Source: JAJYSO01 sp964586655 | Lineage (GTDB): Bacteria > Bacteroidota > Bacteroidia > Flavobacteriales > Flavobacteriaceae | Reading direction: 5' to 3' | NCBI GenBank assembly: GCA_964586655.1 | Contig: CAZPGY010000004.1 | Location: 62,001-126,000 of the forward strand | Length of the DNA stretch: 64,000 nucleotides | Shown here: in pieces, positions 17,386 through 26,705 of the stretch | Layout of the letters: each line of letters starts with the position of its first letter | Position numbering within the stretch: position 1 is the first letter of the stretch | Made by a program: the position numbers and the translations under genes | The notes under the pieces: generated by a model | Seen by the model: the letters and a program-made list of their open reading frames with translations, nothing else | Told to the model about the DNA's origin: nothing | Databases searched by the model: none

Positions 17386-18357
17386 ATGCCCAAAATCGAT
17401 CAAGACAACGTTCTTCACCTACTGGGAGCGCAAATAATGCCAGGGGCTTCAAGCATCCTCAACCTCAACAAAGCCAAGCTTTACACCCACACCGAAGTGG
17501 AAGTGCCCGTAATTGTAGAACGCGCCAAAAAACCCGGCCCCGTACTGTTGATCACCGCCGGCATCCACGGAGATGAACTGAACGGCGTAGAAGTGGTTCG
17601 CCAATTGATTTCCAGAAAAATCAACAAACCCAAAAGAGGAACCATTATCTGTATTCCTGTTATGAATGTATTTGGGTTTCTCAATATGGCTCGCGAATTT
17701 CCGGACGGTCGTGATCTAAACCGCATGTTTCCCGGCTCTAAAAAAGGTTCGCTCCCCAGTCGGTTTGCCCACCATTTTGTGCAGGAAATATTACCGGTTG
17801 CCAATCTGTGTTTAGACTTTCACACCGGAGCTTCCCAGCGCTTTAATGCCGCACAAATTCGCTTGAGCAAAGACAGTCCGGAGAGTTTGACCTATGCCAA
17901 AATCTTTAATGCTCCCTTTACGGTGTACTCCAAAGTCATCGCCAAATCATACCGCGCTACCTGCACCAAAAAGGGAATCCCGATTTTATTATTTGAAGGG
18001 GGGAAATCCTTAAACAACAACAAGAGAATTGCCCAATATGGAGTGGACGGCATCATTCGTATCCTCGACCACCTCAATATGTTACGCCCAAAATTTAGCT
18101 GTGAAGCGATAGAAAAAGAAACCGTTCTCATTCAAAAATCTCATTGGATGCGGGCAGGATACAGTGGTTTATTTCACAACAAAATAGAGGTAGGCAGCTT
18201 TGTACACAAAGGCGACATCATGGCTTCAATCACCGATCCTTATGGAAGTTTCAGCCGGAAAGTAAAAGCTTCTAATGATGGTTATATCATCAATGCCAAC
18301 CAAGCTCCGATTGTCTATAAAGGCGATGCCATCTATCACCTGTCCAAATCAAAATAA
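17386..18357 (+). CDS. Succinylglutamate desuccinylase/aspartoacylase-family zinc hydrolase
   Basis: This is a 323-residue M14-like zinc amidohydrolase. The zinc ligands are in ITAGIHGDELNGVEV (His, Glu) and LCLDFHTGASQ (His); the catalytic Glu is probably in ILLFEGGK. I chose the ATG at 17386, four bases after the rimK stop; the open frame running back into rimK has no support. True AstE degrades succinylglutamate in arginine catabolism, but the stable link to rimB-rimK suggests a substrate connected with glutamylated peptides. The C-terminal ~70 residues form the usual beta domain (GDIMASITDPYGSF). Confidence 0.85.
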   Translation: MPKIDQDNVLHLLGAQIMPGASSILNLNKAKLYTHTEVEVPVIVERAKKPGPVLLITAGIHGDELNGVEVVRQLISRKINKPKRGTIICIPVMNVFGFLNMAREFPDGRDLNRMFPGSKKGSLPSRFAHHFVQEILPVANLCLDFHTGASQRFNAAQIRLSKDSPESLTYAKIFNAPFTVYSKVIAKSYRATCTKKGIPILLFEGGKSLNNNKRIAQYGVDGIIRILDHLNMLRPKFSCEAIEKETVLIQKSHWMRAGYSGLFHNKIEVGSFVHKGDIMASITDPYGSFSRKVKASNDGYIINANQAPIVYKGDAIYHLSKSK

Positions 18358-18359
18358 CG

Positions 18360-18923
18360 ATGACCAAACAAGCCTTACGCAAAAAATATAAAGATCTTCG
18401 ACGAGCACTTTCTCCAAAAGACATCGAAGAAAAGAGCCTGCATATTGCCAATCAAAGCCTTGCTTTGCCAATATGGGAAAAATCAGTGTATCATATTTTT
18501 TTGAGTATCGCAAAGCAAAATGAGGTAGATACGCAGTTTCTGATGCACATTTTGAGCGGAAGAGATAAAAATATTGTCGTAGGAAAGAGCGACTTTAAGA
18601 CCTTGGAAATGAAACATTTTTTGCTAACAGACGATACCCCGTTAGCGGTCAATTCTCTCGGCATCCCGGAGCCTCAAAAGGGAATCGAAATCAGCCCACA
18701 TCAAATTGAGGTGGTTTTTATTCCTTTATTAGCTTATGATCTACGCGGAAACAGGGTTGGATACGGCAAAGGTTTTTACGATCGATTCCTCGCCGCCTGC
18801 CCTCAAGAAACGCAAAAAATAGGTTTGTCTTTTTTTAAACCCGAGCAAGAAATTTCCGCTCCCAACCCGCATGATGTGCCGTTAGATTTTTGCGTTACCC
18901 CAACAGAAATTTATGAATTCTGA
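18360..18923 (+). CDS. 5-formyltetrahydrofolate cyclo-ligase
   Basis: It converts 5-formyl-THF to 5,10-methenyl-THF with ATP, salvaging the inactive folate. The 187-residue protein has the family N-terminus TKQALRKKYKDLRRAL, the mid motif LGIPEPQKG and the signature LLAYDLRGNRVGYGKGFYDRFLA. It starts two bases after the preceding stop and completes the rimB-rimK operon. Its 3' end overlaps the convergent lspA by 13 bases. Confidence 0.93.
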   Translation: MTKQALRKKYKDLRRALSPKDIEEKSLHIANQSLALPIWEKSVYHIFLSIAKQNEVDTQFLMHILSGRDKNIVVGKSDFKTLEMKHFLLTDDTPLAVNSLGIPEPQKGIEISPHQIEVVFIPLLAYDLRGNRVGYGKGFYDRFLAACPQETQKIGLSFFKPEQEISAPNPHDVPLDFCVTPTEIYEF

Positions 18924-19543
18924 TTTGCTGTTTCTGTTGTTTTATCATCTTCTTTAAACATTCTTTTATTAAAAAAGATCATCAACAGAAAGCCAATGGT
19001 GATGGAAGAGTCGGCAATATTAAAGACCGGTTCAAAAAAGGTGAAGTGTTCCCCACCCCAAAAGGGCAACCATTGGGGCAGGTAGCCTTGCCAAAGCGGA
19101 AAATAAAGCATGTCGACCACTTTTCCGTGAAACAGGCTGGCATAGCCGCCGGAATCGGGAAACAAAGCGGCCACTTGCCCATGACTGCCATTAAAGATAA
19201 CGCCGTAAAAAATAGAATCGACAATATTTCCAAAAGCGCCGGCAAAAATTAACGCAATGCTAATCACCAGTAAACGCCCTCCTTTTTTCTTTATGGTACT
19301 CCACAGCCAATAGCCAATACCGACAATGGCCACCAAGCGGAAAATGGTCAGCAGAAGCTTGCCATATTCACCGGGAATCTCCGCTCCCCAAGCCATTCCT
19401 TCATTTTCAACAAATAAAATACGAAACCAATCAAACACCACAATCTGCTCGCCGAGCATAAAATGAGTTTTGATATAAAACTTAGTCACCTGATCAATGA
19501 CCAGAATAATAAGAATAAGAAGTCCGGCTTTTTTTAGGGACAT
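18911..19543 (-). CDS. lspA: Lipoprotein signal peptidase II
   Basis: This inner-membrane aspartic protease cleaves prolipoproteins after lgt modification. It has 210 residues and four membrane helices, with the conserved DQVTKFY near the N-terminus and catalytic Asp residues in GNIVDSIFYG and FNIADSSITIG. It is longer than the E. coli enzyme because of a periplasmic insert (GSHGQVAALFPDSGGYAS...QWLPFWGG) that is common in Bacteroidota. A perfect TAnnTTTG lies 20 bases upstream. Confidence 0.95.
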   Translation of the reverse strand: MSLKKAGLLILIILVIDQVTKFYIKTHFMLGEQIVVFDWFRILFVENEGMAWGAEIPGEYGKLLLTIFRLVAIVGIGYWLWSTIKKKGGRLLVISIALIFAGAFGNIVDSIFYGVIFNGSHGQVAALFPDSGGYASLFHGKVVDMLYFPLWQGYLPQWLPFWGGEHFTFFEPVFNIADSSITIGFLLMIFFNKRMFKEDDKTTETANQNS

Positions 19544-19562
19544 AATTCAAAATTTAAGGTGG

Positions 19563-19570
19563 CAAAAATA
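19563..19570 (-). promoter_or_regulatory. -7 element TATTTTTG for lspA
   Basis: Exact TAnnTTTG on the minus strand, 20 bases before the lspA ATG. Confidence 0.5.
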
Positions 19571-19670
19571 CAGCTTTTATTGGATTTTCTCCGTCGGATA
19601 ACGAACTGCTTTAGTCTGATATTTTATAAACAAGTCTAAATCTAAGGGGATCTCTACTGAGGTTTCTTTG

Positions 19671-19678
19671 TATATTTG
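19671..19678 (+). promoter_or_regulatory. -7 element TATATTTG for dapF
   Basis: Exact TAnnTTTG on the plus strand. It predicts a leader of roughly 105 nt before dapF, which contains the hairpin at 19736-19759. Confidence 0.45.
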
Positions 19679-19735
19679 CTCCAAACATCGCTTTCAATTC
19701 GAAGATTGCTTTATTAATCAAAGTCGGCGTGTCAC

Positions 19736-19759
19736 AAAGAGCAAATTCACTCTTTTTTT
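19736..19759 (+). terminator. Weak terminator-like hairpin in the dapF leader
   Basis: AAAGAG (19736-19741) pairs with CTCTTT (19750-19755) and is followed by a T run. The stem is only six A/T-rich pairs. Its position between the predicted promoter and the dapF start could allow attenuation, but this is speculative. A 5-codon ATG frame (MTETT) follows directly. Confidence 0.25.
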
Positions 19760-19789
19760 ATGACCGAGACGACTTAAAACCAAGAAATA

Positions 19790-20557
19790 TTGAATTTTTC
19801 AAAATATCACGGTACGGGGAATGATTTCATTTTGATTGACAATCGCTCCGACAGTTTTCACAAAGACCACAAACGCATTGCCCACTATTGTCACCGTCGT
19901 TTTGGTATTGGTGCCGACGGCCTAATTTTACTTGAAAATCCACTGCATCCGAAAGCGGATTTTTCTATGGTATATTACAATGCCGATGGTGGAGAAAGCA
20001 CGATGTGCGGCAATGGCGGACGCTGTATTGTCAAATTTGCACAATCCTTGGGAATCATTGACAACAAAGCCGTATTTACCGCTGTAGATGGGGAACACGA
20101 AGCGCATATTAAAGACGAAGTGGTGGCACTTAAAATGACCGACATCCATCGTTTTAAAAAACTGGATACGGCTTTTTATGTAGATTCCGGATCGCCTCAT
20201 TATATTCGTTTTGTCGATCAGGTGGACCAAATGGATATTGCCAAAGAAGGGTATCGCATCAGAAACAGCAAAGCTTTTAAACAAGCCGGTGTGAATGTAA
20301 ATTTTGTCGAAATGGGCGATGCTGTTCATCAAATAAGAACCTACGAACGCGGGGTAGAAGCCGAAACCTATTCCTGTGGCACCGGAGTTACAGCCGCAGC
20401 CATAGCCGTTTTTCTTTCTGACAACCAACGCGGAACCCATATAAAATTTGACACCTTAGGCGGATCACTTGCCGTGGATTTTGAACCCCATTCAGATAAA
20501 TTTAAAAATATTTGGTTGACCGGCCCGGCAATGCATATTTTTGCAGGCACTATTTAA
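19790..20557 (+). CDS. dapF: Diaminopimelate epimerase
   Basis: It interconverts LL- and meso-diaminopimelate for lysine and peptidoglycan synthesis. The 255-residue protein begins NFSKYHGTGNDFILIDNR, and the two catalytic cysteines are in ADGGESTMCGNGGRC and AETYSCGTGVTAAA. The only plausible start is TTG at 19790, because the conserved N-terminus begins there and no ATG is in frame just upstream. A rare start codon may limit translation. mltG follows after 49 bases. Confidence 0.95.
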   Translation: MNFSKYHGTGNDFILIDNRSDSFHKDHKRIAHYCHRRFGIGADGLILLENPLHPKADFSMVYYNADGGESTMCGNGGRCIVKFAQSLGIIDNKAVFTAVDGEHEAHIKDEVVALKMTDIHRFKKLDTAFYVDSGSPHYIRFVDQVDQMDIAKEGYRIRNSKAFKQAGVNVNFVEMGDAVHQIRTYERGVEAETYSCGTGVTAAAIAVFLSDNQRGTHIKFDTLGGSLAVDFEPHSDKFKNIWLTGPAMHIFAGTI

Positions 20558-20606
20558 AGACAATTAACAAGACGCCATATTAGGCGGAGCTCTCAAATTT
20601 CAAGCT

Positions 20607-21650
20607 ATGTACATCAAACGCATCCTTTTAATCATCGTCCTAATGGGACTGGTGGCCATGGGCATTTTTAGTTATTATGTGTACCAAACTATCTTTGCCG
20701 CCAACACGGCCTTTGAAGAGGATTATGTGTATGTATATATCGAAACCCACGACACCTATCAAGATGTTTTGAAGGAGATTTCTCCCTTGCTCGAGGATTC
20801 CAATGATTTTAATATTGTGGCCCATAAAAAAGGATACGACAAGGATGTAGATCCCGGACGATACAAGCTTTATAAAGGAATGAACAACAATCAGATTGTC
20901 AACACACTCCGGAGTCGCAACCTCCCGCTGTCGGTTACTTTCAACAACCAATCTCGTTTGCCCAATCTTGCCCATCGCATTTCAGAGCAAATTGAAGCAG
21001 ACAGCTTGGGCTTGATGGAAGTGATGACGGATCGTGAATTTTTAAATAAGCATGGATTTACAACAGCCAATGCGCTGAATATGTACATTCCCAATACCTA
21101 TGAATTTTACTGGAATACCTCCGATATTGAATTTCGAGAACGCATGTTGGAAGAATATCATCGGTTTTGGACTGATACGCGTTTAAAAAAGGCAACGCAA
21201 ATAGGCTTAACCCCCAATCAGGTACAGGTATTGGCTTCCATCGTTCAAGAAGAAACTGCTCAAGTGGAGGAACGAAAACGCGTGGCCGGAGTTTATATGA
21301 ATCGCATCAATCGCGGCATGAAACTACAAGCTGACCCTACCGTCCTATTTGCCATAAAAAAGAAGTCCAATAACTTTGACACCATCATCAAGCGCGTTTT
21401 GTATAAAGACTTGGAAATTCAGTCTCCCTACAACACCTATATACATACCGGTTTGCCTCCCGGACCTATTGCCATGCCCGATATCTCTTCTATTGAAGCG
21501 GTTCTCAACTATGAAAAACACGATTTCCTGTTTTTTGTGGCAGATCCTTCCCGACCGGGATATCACAAATTTGCCAAAACATTACGCCAGCACAATATCA
21601 ACAAACAGGAGTATGTCCGCTGGCTCAATACCCAGGAAATTTACCGATAA
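20607..21650 (+). CDS. mltG: Endolytic murein transglycosylase MltG
   Basis: This cleaves nascent glycan strands and sets glycan chain length. The 347-residue protein has one N-terminal membrane anchor (RILLIIVLMGLVAMGIFSYY), a LysM-like segment, and the YceG catalytic domain with the Glu in LASIVQEETAQVEERKRVAGVYMNR, then RINRGMKLQADPTVLFA and NTYIHTGLPPGPIAMP. It is likely cotranscribed with dapF, linking precursor synthesis and strand termination. Confidence 0.94.
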   Translation: MYIKRILLIIVLMGLVAMGIFSYYVYQTIFAANTAFEEDYVYVYIETHDTYQDVLKEISPLLEDSNDFNIVAHKKGYDKDVDPGRYKLYKGMNNNQIVNTLRSRNLPLSVTFNNQSRLPNLAHRISEQIEADSLGLMEVMTDREFLNKHGFTTANALNMYIPNTYEFYWNTSDIEFRERMLEEYHRFWTDTRLKKATQIGLTPNQVQVLASIVQEETAQVEERKRVAGVYMNRINRGMKLQADPTVLFAIKKKSNNFDTIIKRVLYKDLEIQSPYNTYIHTGLPPGPIAMPDISSIEAVLNYEKHDFLFFVADPSRPGYHKFAKTLRQHNINKQEYVRWLNTQEIYR

Positions 21651-21893
21651 GATTCTTATCTATTTCTTCAAGTTGCTTTAAAAAATTCCGATATATACCG
21701 AAAAAAACCTACTCCCGTTAAGACGGTAAAATCTTCCTTATTATAAAAGTTAATTTTCTGCCAATTATCGCCTGTCAATTTGTTAAACAGACTATTCGAC
21801 CTCCTTAGAATCATAAAAAAGACGTATTTTTATAAGGCAAAAAAAGAAGCCTAATGAAATAAAACTACTTTAACCTTATTAAATCATTTTACC

Positions 21894-22094
21894 ATGGCAA
21901 GGGCTATGTTTGAATATACCAAACAGGTATTGGAAAAAGTTAGTTTCGATGTTGCATTATTCACCAAAGAAGTAAAAAAGGCAAGTCGCACATTACTTCC
22001 ATACGAATTGGAAGAACTCCGAGATTTCATTTTGGATTTAATAGAAGTCAATCCTTCACTTGAAGGCTCTTTAGTTTATCTGGAACGGCACTAA
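21894..22094 (+). CDS. Small uncharacterised soluble protein (66 aa)
   Basis: This 66-residue, probably helical protein (VLEKVSFDVALFTKEVKKASRTLLPYELEELRDFILDLIE) has no signal peptide, Cys pair or known motif. Balanced codon use, a good ATG and clean flanking gaps support a real gene. I do not recognise the family by name; the sequence resembles short conserved hypothetical proteins of Bacteroidota. It stands alone. Confidence 0.65.
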   Translation: MARAMFEYTKQVLEKVSFDVALFTKEVKKASRTLLPYELEELRDFILDLIEVNPSLEGSLVYLERH

Positions 22095-22542
22095 AAGCTC
22101 CCACACACTACCATTCCAAAATTACTGACGATTTTGCGGGCTTCTCCCTATTGGGAAACGCATCATCTTCGTTTTTTACCTTTCTATAGCAGCAATTTCC
22201 TGACAGATTTCTATCCTTGTGGGGTTGAACGTTCTTTTATCCATAAAGGGAATAGCTCTTTTTACACAACTAAAGGCGTAGCATTGAGAATTAGACCGTT
22301 GGGAATTTCAGACCCTCCCCCCCCATTCCTTATTGGTTTTTAGCTCCGAATATTACTCCCAAAGTCACTTCATACAACTAAAAGGTTATTCCGCTGATTT
22401 TTAATGCTTTAATCATTTTTAATTTCCCGCTCCTTTTTATCGGTTCTAAAGTTCGGCTGTTGTGAGCCGTCCTTTTTATGTTAGCAACCTGCAGACGCTC
22501 TTGGAATTTGGCGTCAAAATCAAACCCCCACTTTTCTTATTA
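22095..22542. other. Gene-free stretch
   Basis: No convincing gene is seen. A 69-codon plus-strand frame at 22134-22343 has an improbable composition and is rejected. A homopolymer run of eight or nine Cs lies near 22317-22325. The stretch ends in the subtilase terminator. Confidence 0.4.
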
Positions 22543-22571
22543 AAAAAGCCCCCCAATTTGGAGGGCTTTTT
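22543..22571 (-). terminator. Terminator after the T9SS subtilase gene
   Basis: AAAAAGCCCCCC pairs with GGAGGGCTTTTT around an AATTT loop with one mismatch. It lies 33 bases downstream of the subtilase stop on the minus strand. The T and A tracts on both sides mean it could work in both directions. Confidence 0.8.
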
Positions 22572-22603
22572 ACTTTTTTAGTGCTGGGATGAATCCTCAG
22601 AAA

Positions 22604-24547
22604 TTATTCGACAATCAATTTTTTAGTAGCTGTTTTTCCATCCACGTTAAGTTTAACAAAATAGATGCCCGGCGTCAATTCGGAAATGTTCATTTGCTGA
22701 TTTAACTGTGCGTTTCCTGTGATTTGTCGATGTGCCACTTGCCTTCCGGTAATATCAAAAACCGAAATTTCAATATGGTCTCCCGGTTTTTGCAAGCCTA
22801 CTGTAAACTGATCTTTAGCCGGATTGGGATATAGGCTCACTCCTTTCAGCTGATGGGTGTTCACGCCCTGCGTGTTAGGGGCTATTCCGCTAACGGCAAT
22901 ACTAAAATCTTGCGGACCATCCAGCAATACAATTCCTTTATGACTTACATTAATAACATACTCTTCTCCCGCAATCGGGTTTTCAATTACAATCTGCTCG
23001 GTATTATCGACACTATTATCAGCATCGTTCAAGGCTTCTTTGGGGTTATTTGGGTTTAATCTCCAAGGGAAATACTCCGTACCGTTCGGACCGGTAACGC
23101 GCATGTCCAAGTCATTTACCAACACGCCCGGGTTGGATCCCAACGGCTGTTGGCTACCGGCCGGATCATTCCATACAATAGTTATTTTTAAAAGCTCACC
23201 TCCGTTAGCTTTTACTGTTTTGGTATAATTACCGCCGCCACTAAGAGATTTTTCTGCATACCAACCCCCGTTATCATTCTTACTGTCAATCATCAACTGG
23301 GCAGCTCCTTCCAAGTTCATCAATCCCCAACCATACATGGCATCCGGGCCGGGATTGGGACCGGTTTCAAGTGCTGTATTAAAAAGGATGGCCTTCACGG
23401 TAGCCGACAACAAATACTGACTGGTCAACTCATCACTCAACTGCTGTAACAAAAGCACACCGCCGGCTACACTGGGCGCGGCCATGGAAGTACCGCTGGA
23501 ATAGCCGTAAGCATTTGTAGAAAGATTGCCTTGTCCGTCATGAGCTACACTGGACAACACTGCCACACCATCGGCAGCAATATCGGGTTTGATACGGTTG
23601 TCATTAGTAGGGCCCCAGCTACTAAACCCGCTCATGACTACAGAGGCCGGACCGGAGTAATGCGGGGCATATTTTACGGCGGCTACCACAATATCATTTT
23701 TGGCTGTTGTCATTTCTGCAGCCAGAATATTAAAACCACTGCCGTTGGGGCTATAACCCGCACCTCGATCATTGCCGGCAGCAGCCACGATGGTATAATA
23801 AGGTGCATTATGAGCAATTTGATCAACCTTACTGGAAGTATAACCGTAATGTCCTAAAATTTTCTGTATAAACTGTTGATCATTAAGTTTCGATAGATCC
23901 ATACCGTAAGAATGGTTGGAAACCAAAAGCCCTCCGGCCGCTGCCGTAGTCATCTCACTTATATCGTTGCTCCACTCATAGGCATGAAGCTCTGCTTCAT
24001 AAGCTATCCCTAAGGAAGCTGCGCCCGAGCCGATCAACAGCTCTTTTCCAACCATAATTCCTGCCACATGAGTAGGATGATCAGCATATTGCGAAGCCCC
24101 ATCTTTATGGGTTACTTTGCCATTCAATAAGTCATGAGCGCCATAAACTTTTCCGCCGTCCCACTCACCGATAATCATTCCGTTACCGGTCAATTGAAGT
24201 CCTAATGAACCTCCCGGTCCAACATCATCAGCACCTATGGTTTCTCGAGACTCAACACTCAGGGTTGTTCGGTAAATCAGCTGACCATAGTCATTCATTC
24301 GGTATAAATAAGACTTGTGCCCGTTTTCATCCACCGCCACCAAAGGTAAATTGTGCGCCCTGGCATAATTAAATGCCTTTGTTCTTTGTTCATGAAAGGT
24401 GTTGCTAAAACGTTCTGCCATCGCATCCAACTTCTTCGAATTATAATGACTCACTATTTCTTTACTCTGTCGCGCATTTTGCCCCCAAGAGACATTAAAT
24501 ATCAAACCAACAGCCAAAAAGGTCAAAAGGTAATTATTCAACTTCAT
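22604..24547 (-). CDS. Secreted S8 subtilisin-like protease with T9SS sorting domain
   Basis: The 647-residue precursor has a signal peptide ending VSWGQ. The catalytic triad is Asp130 (IIGEWDGG), His157 (DHPTHVAG; the usual Gly after His is Pro) and Ser354 (SGTSMAAPSVAGG), with the oxyanion Asn in VAAAGNDRG. A P/jelly-roll-like region follows at ~430-560 (LVNDLDMRVTGPNG). The last ~80 residues form a type A T9SS sorting domain (VSLYPNPAKDQFTVG...ISVFDITGRQV...LTPGIYFVKL...KKLIVE). It is therefore exported by Sec and then across the outer membrane by type IX secretion, and may be surface-attached or released. Confidence 0.93.
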   Translation of the reverse strand: MKLNNYLLTFLAVGLIFNVSWGQNARQSKEIVSHYNSKKLDAMAERFSNTFHEQRTKAFNYARAHNLPLVAVDENGHKSYLYRMNDYGQLIYRTTLSVESRETIGADDVGPGGSLGLQLTGNGMIIGEWDGGKVYGAHDLLNGKVTHKDGASQYADHPTHVAGIMVGKELLIGSGAASLGIAYEAELHAYEWSNDISEMTTAAAGGLLVSNHSYGMDLSKLNDQQFIQKILGHYGYTSSKVDQIAHNAPYYTIVAAAGNDRGAGYSPNGSGFNILAAEMTTAKNDIVVAAVKYAPHYSGPASVVMSGFSSWGPTNDNRIKPDIAADGVAVLSSVAHDGQGNLSTNAYGYSSGTSMAAPSVAGGVLLLQQLSDELTSQYLLSATVKAILFNTALETGPNPGPDAMYGWGLMNLEGAAQLMIDSKNDNGGWYAEKSLSGGGNYTKTVKANGGELLKITIVWNDPAGSQQPLGSNPGVLVNDLDMRVTGPNGTEYFPWRLNPNNPKEALNDADNSVDNTEQIVIENPIAGEEYVINVSHKGIVLLDGPQDFSIAVSGIAPNTQGVNTHQLKGVSLYPNPAKDQFTVGLQKPGDHIEISVFDITGRQVAHRQITGNAQLNQQMNISELTPGIYFVKLNVDGKTATKKLIVE

Positions 24548-24643
24548 AATATGCTTTTAATAAATGAGCTTGCAATTTATACATTTCAATCAACTTGTCG
24601 ATAAAATTAGCAAAAAAATCATAGCTAACTACAACCAATAGAA

Positions 24644-24651
24644 TATATTTG
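24644..24651 (+). promoter_or_regulatory. -7 element TATATTTG for dnaN
   Basis: Exact TAnnTTTG on the plus strand, 31 bases upstream of the dnaN ATG. Confidence 0.5.
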
Positions 24652-24682
24652 TGTTTTGAATCACTGAAAAATAATAACTCTC

Positions 24683-25804
24683 ATGAAATTTATAGTCTCG
24701 AGTTCATATCTCCTTCGGCAGTTGCAGATTTTGGGTGGCGTCATCAACAATAACAACACCCTTCCCATATTGGATAACTTTCTGTTTGAGCTCAACGAAA
24801 ACAAGCTTAAAGTCTCTGCTTCTGACTTGGAAACTACCATGACGGCCGTTTTAGAGGTAGAATCAGAAGATACCGGAAACATAGCTGTACCGGCACGACT
24901 GCTGCTCGACACCTTAAAGACCTTTTCCGAGCAACCCCTTACTTTTGTGGCTGAAGCAGACAGCAATACGGTGGAACTGAGCTCCAGTCAAGGAAAATAT
25001 GCCTTGGCATACGCCGACAGCGATGAATTCCCAAACACGGTAGAAATTGAAGATGCCAAGCAAACCAATATCGCGGGTGATATTTTATCTACTGCCATTA
25101 CCAAAACCATTTTTGCGGCAGGAAATGACGATATGCGCCCGGCCATGAGTGGAGTCTTCTTCCAATTTTCTCCGGATGGAATCACACTTGTTGCCACAGA
25201 CGCTCATAAATTGGTCAAGTATTCAAGGAGTGATTTATCGGCTCCTGAAGAGACCGAATTTATCATGCCGCAAAAGCCTTTGAACCTATTGAAAGGCATC
25301 TTAAGCGATCGCGAAATCGATGTTAACATCGAATACAATGATGCCAATGTCTGCTTTAGTTTTGAAGATTTTCAACTGGTCAGCCGCTTGATTGATGCTA
25401 AATACCCCAATTATGAAGCGGTAATTCCAAAAGAAAACCCCAATGTACTGCATATTGAGCGTCAACAATTTCTAAATTCCGTTAAAAGGGTTTCTATTTT
25501 CTCCAACAAAACCACCCACCAAGTAAAATTGGACTTAAAAGGAGCACAACTGACCATTTCTGCAGAAGATTTAGACTTTAGCAACAAAGCCAAAGAGCGA
25601 TTGACTTGTGAATATAATGGCGATGATCTGGAGATTGGATTCAATTCTCGCTTCCTCAATGAAATGTTGAACAACTTAAACGCGGAGCATGTTGAATTGA
25701 AAATGAGCCTCCCCAATCGTGCCGGAATCCTGGAACCTGTTGAGGGCTTGGAAGAGGGCGAAAACATTTTAATGCTGGTCATGCCCGTTATGTTGGGAAG
25801 TTAA
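24683..25804 (+). CDS. dnaN: DNA polymerase III sliding clamp (beta subunit)
   Basis: This 373-residue processivity clamp shows the three repeated domains of DnaN: an N-terminal MKFIVSSSYLLRQLQILGGVI, the central VFFQFSPDGITLVATDAHKL, the conserved RLIDAKYPNYEAVIP and the C-terminal hydrophobic tail ILMLVMPVML that forms part of the peptide-binding pocket. It is monocistronic, away from dnaA, and followed by a strong terminator. Confidence 0.97.
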   Translation: MKFIVSSSYLLRQLQILGGVINNNNTLPILDNFLFELNENKLKVSASDLETTMTAVLEVESEDTGNIAVPARLLLDTLKTFSEQPLTFVAEADSNTVELSSSQGKYALAYADSDEFPNTVEIEDAKQTNIAGDILSTAITKTIFAAGNDDMRPAMSGVFFQFSPDGITLVATDAHKLVKYSRSDLSAPEETEFIMPQKPLNLLKGILSDREIDVNIEYNDANVCFSFEDFQLVSRLIDAKYPNYEAVIPKENPNVLHIERQQFLNSVKRVSIFSNKTTHQVKLDLKGAQLTISAEDLDFSNKAKERLTCEYNGDDLEIGFNSRFLNEMLNNLNAEHVELKMSLPNRAGILEPVEGLEEGENILMLVMPVMLGS

Positions 25805-25829
25805 ATCCGAACCATAGAACAACCCTTAT

Positions 25830-25867
25830 CCCGAGAAGGCACTCATGTGCTAATCTCGGGTTTTTTT
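25830..25867 (+). terminator. Rho-independent terminator of dnaN
   Basis: CCCGAGA (25830-25836) pairs with TCTCGGG (25854-25860), with an inner GCAC/GTGC helix, followed by seven Ts. Confidence 0.9.
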
Positions 25868-26033
25868 ATTGGGTTTTCTACTTTGAACCTTCACCTCTAC
25901 AAAAGATTAGCTTTATAAAAGAGTGCTGCAATTTCGGCACTTGAACCCGCCATATAATACCCCGATATAAAAAGCCGCTGAATTCCTTATTCTTTTTCAT
26001 AACTTTACCTTTCTAAAGGAAATTTTACAGCGA

Positions 26034-26705
26034 ATGACAAATTTGATGAATAAATATCTCCTCCTTTTTCTCTTGCTCTCCACGGTAAGCTGTGGACAAA
26101 CTGTCAAAAAGGAAAATCCGGAAGATCCCGATATTGTCAATTCCCAACCGGTGGAAGTGCCTGTAAGCCCAGAAGGCTATCACACCGCCTATTTTGCCAG
26201 TGGTTGTTTTTGGTGCGCCGAATCTATTTTTAAAAGCGTCTTGGGCGTAGTCAAAGTCACCGCCGGTTATGCCGGAGGAGAAGGGAAAAACCCTACTTAC
26301 CACACCTACAGTCAAATGGGATATGCCGAGACAGTGGCAGTCGTTTATGACCCGACCTATATTGATTTTAACACCTTGTTGACTGTGTATTTTGGCTCAC
26401 AAAATCCGGTTCAACAAAATGGTCAGGGTCCCGATTTAGGGTCGGGTTACCGTTCTATTATTTTTTACCAAACCAAGCGTCAAAAAAAGATCATTCAGCA
26501 AAAAATAAAAGCCGTTCAGCAACAATATGCCCGCCCCATTGCTGCGGAAGTATTGCCTTTTCAAAAGTTTTGGAAAGCCGAGGACTATCATCAGAATTTT
26601 GAAGAAAAACACCCCAACAACCCTTATATCAAGCAGGTTTCCCTGCCTCGGCTGCACTTATTTCAAAAGCAATATCCTAAACTCTTAAAGACAAAAAGCG
26701 ATTAA
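26034..26705 (+). CDS. msrA: Peptide-methionine (S)-S-oxide reductase, predicted lipoprotein
   Basis: It repairs oxidised methionine. The 223-residue precursor has a lipobox (STVSC, Cys20), so the enzyme is probably anchored in the envelope. The MsrA active site ASGCFWCAES has catalytic Cys58, followed by VTAGYAGGEGKNPTYHTYSQMGYAE and the C-terminal AEDYHQNF. No MsrB domain is fused. The gene converges on rodA with a 4-base overlap. Confidence 0.93.
   Translation: MTNLMNKYLLLFLLLSTVSCGQTVKKENPEDPDIVNSQPVEVPVSPEGYHTAYFASGCFWCAESIFKSVLGVVKVTAGYAGGEGKNPTYHTYSQMGYAETVAVVYDPTYIDFNTLLTVYFGSQNPVQQNGQGPDLGSGYRSIIFYQTKRQKKIIQQKIKAVQQQYARPIAAEVLPFQKFWKAEDYHQNFEEKHPNNPYIKQVSLPRLHLFQKQYPKLLKTKSD

Noticed and set aside
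22134..22343. 69-codon plus-strand open frame after the 66-aa gene
   Set aside because: Composition (ending RPLGISDPPPPFLIGF over a poly-C run) is unlike a real protein, and there is no start context.
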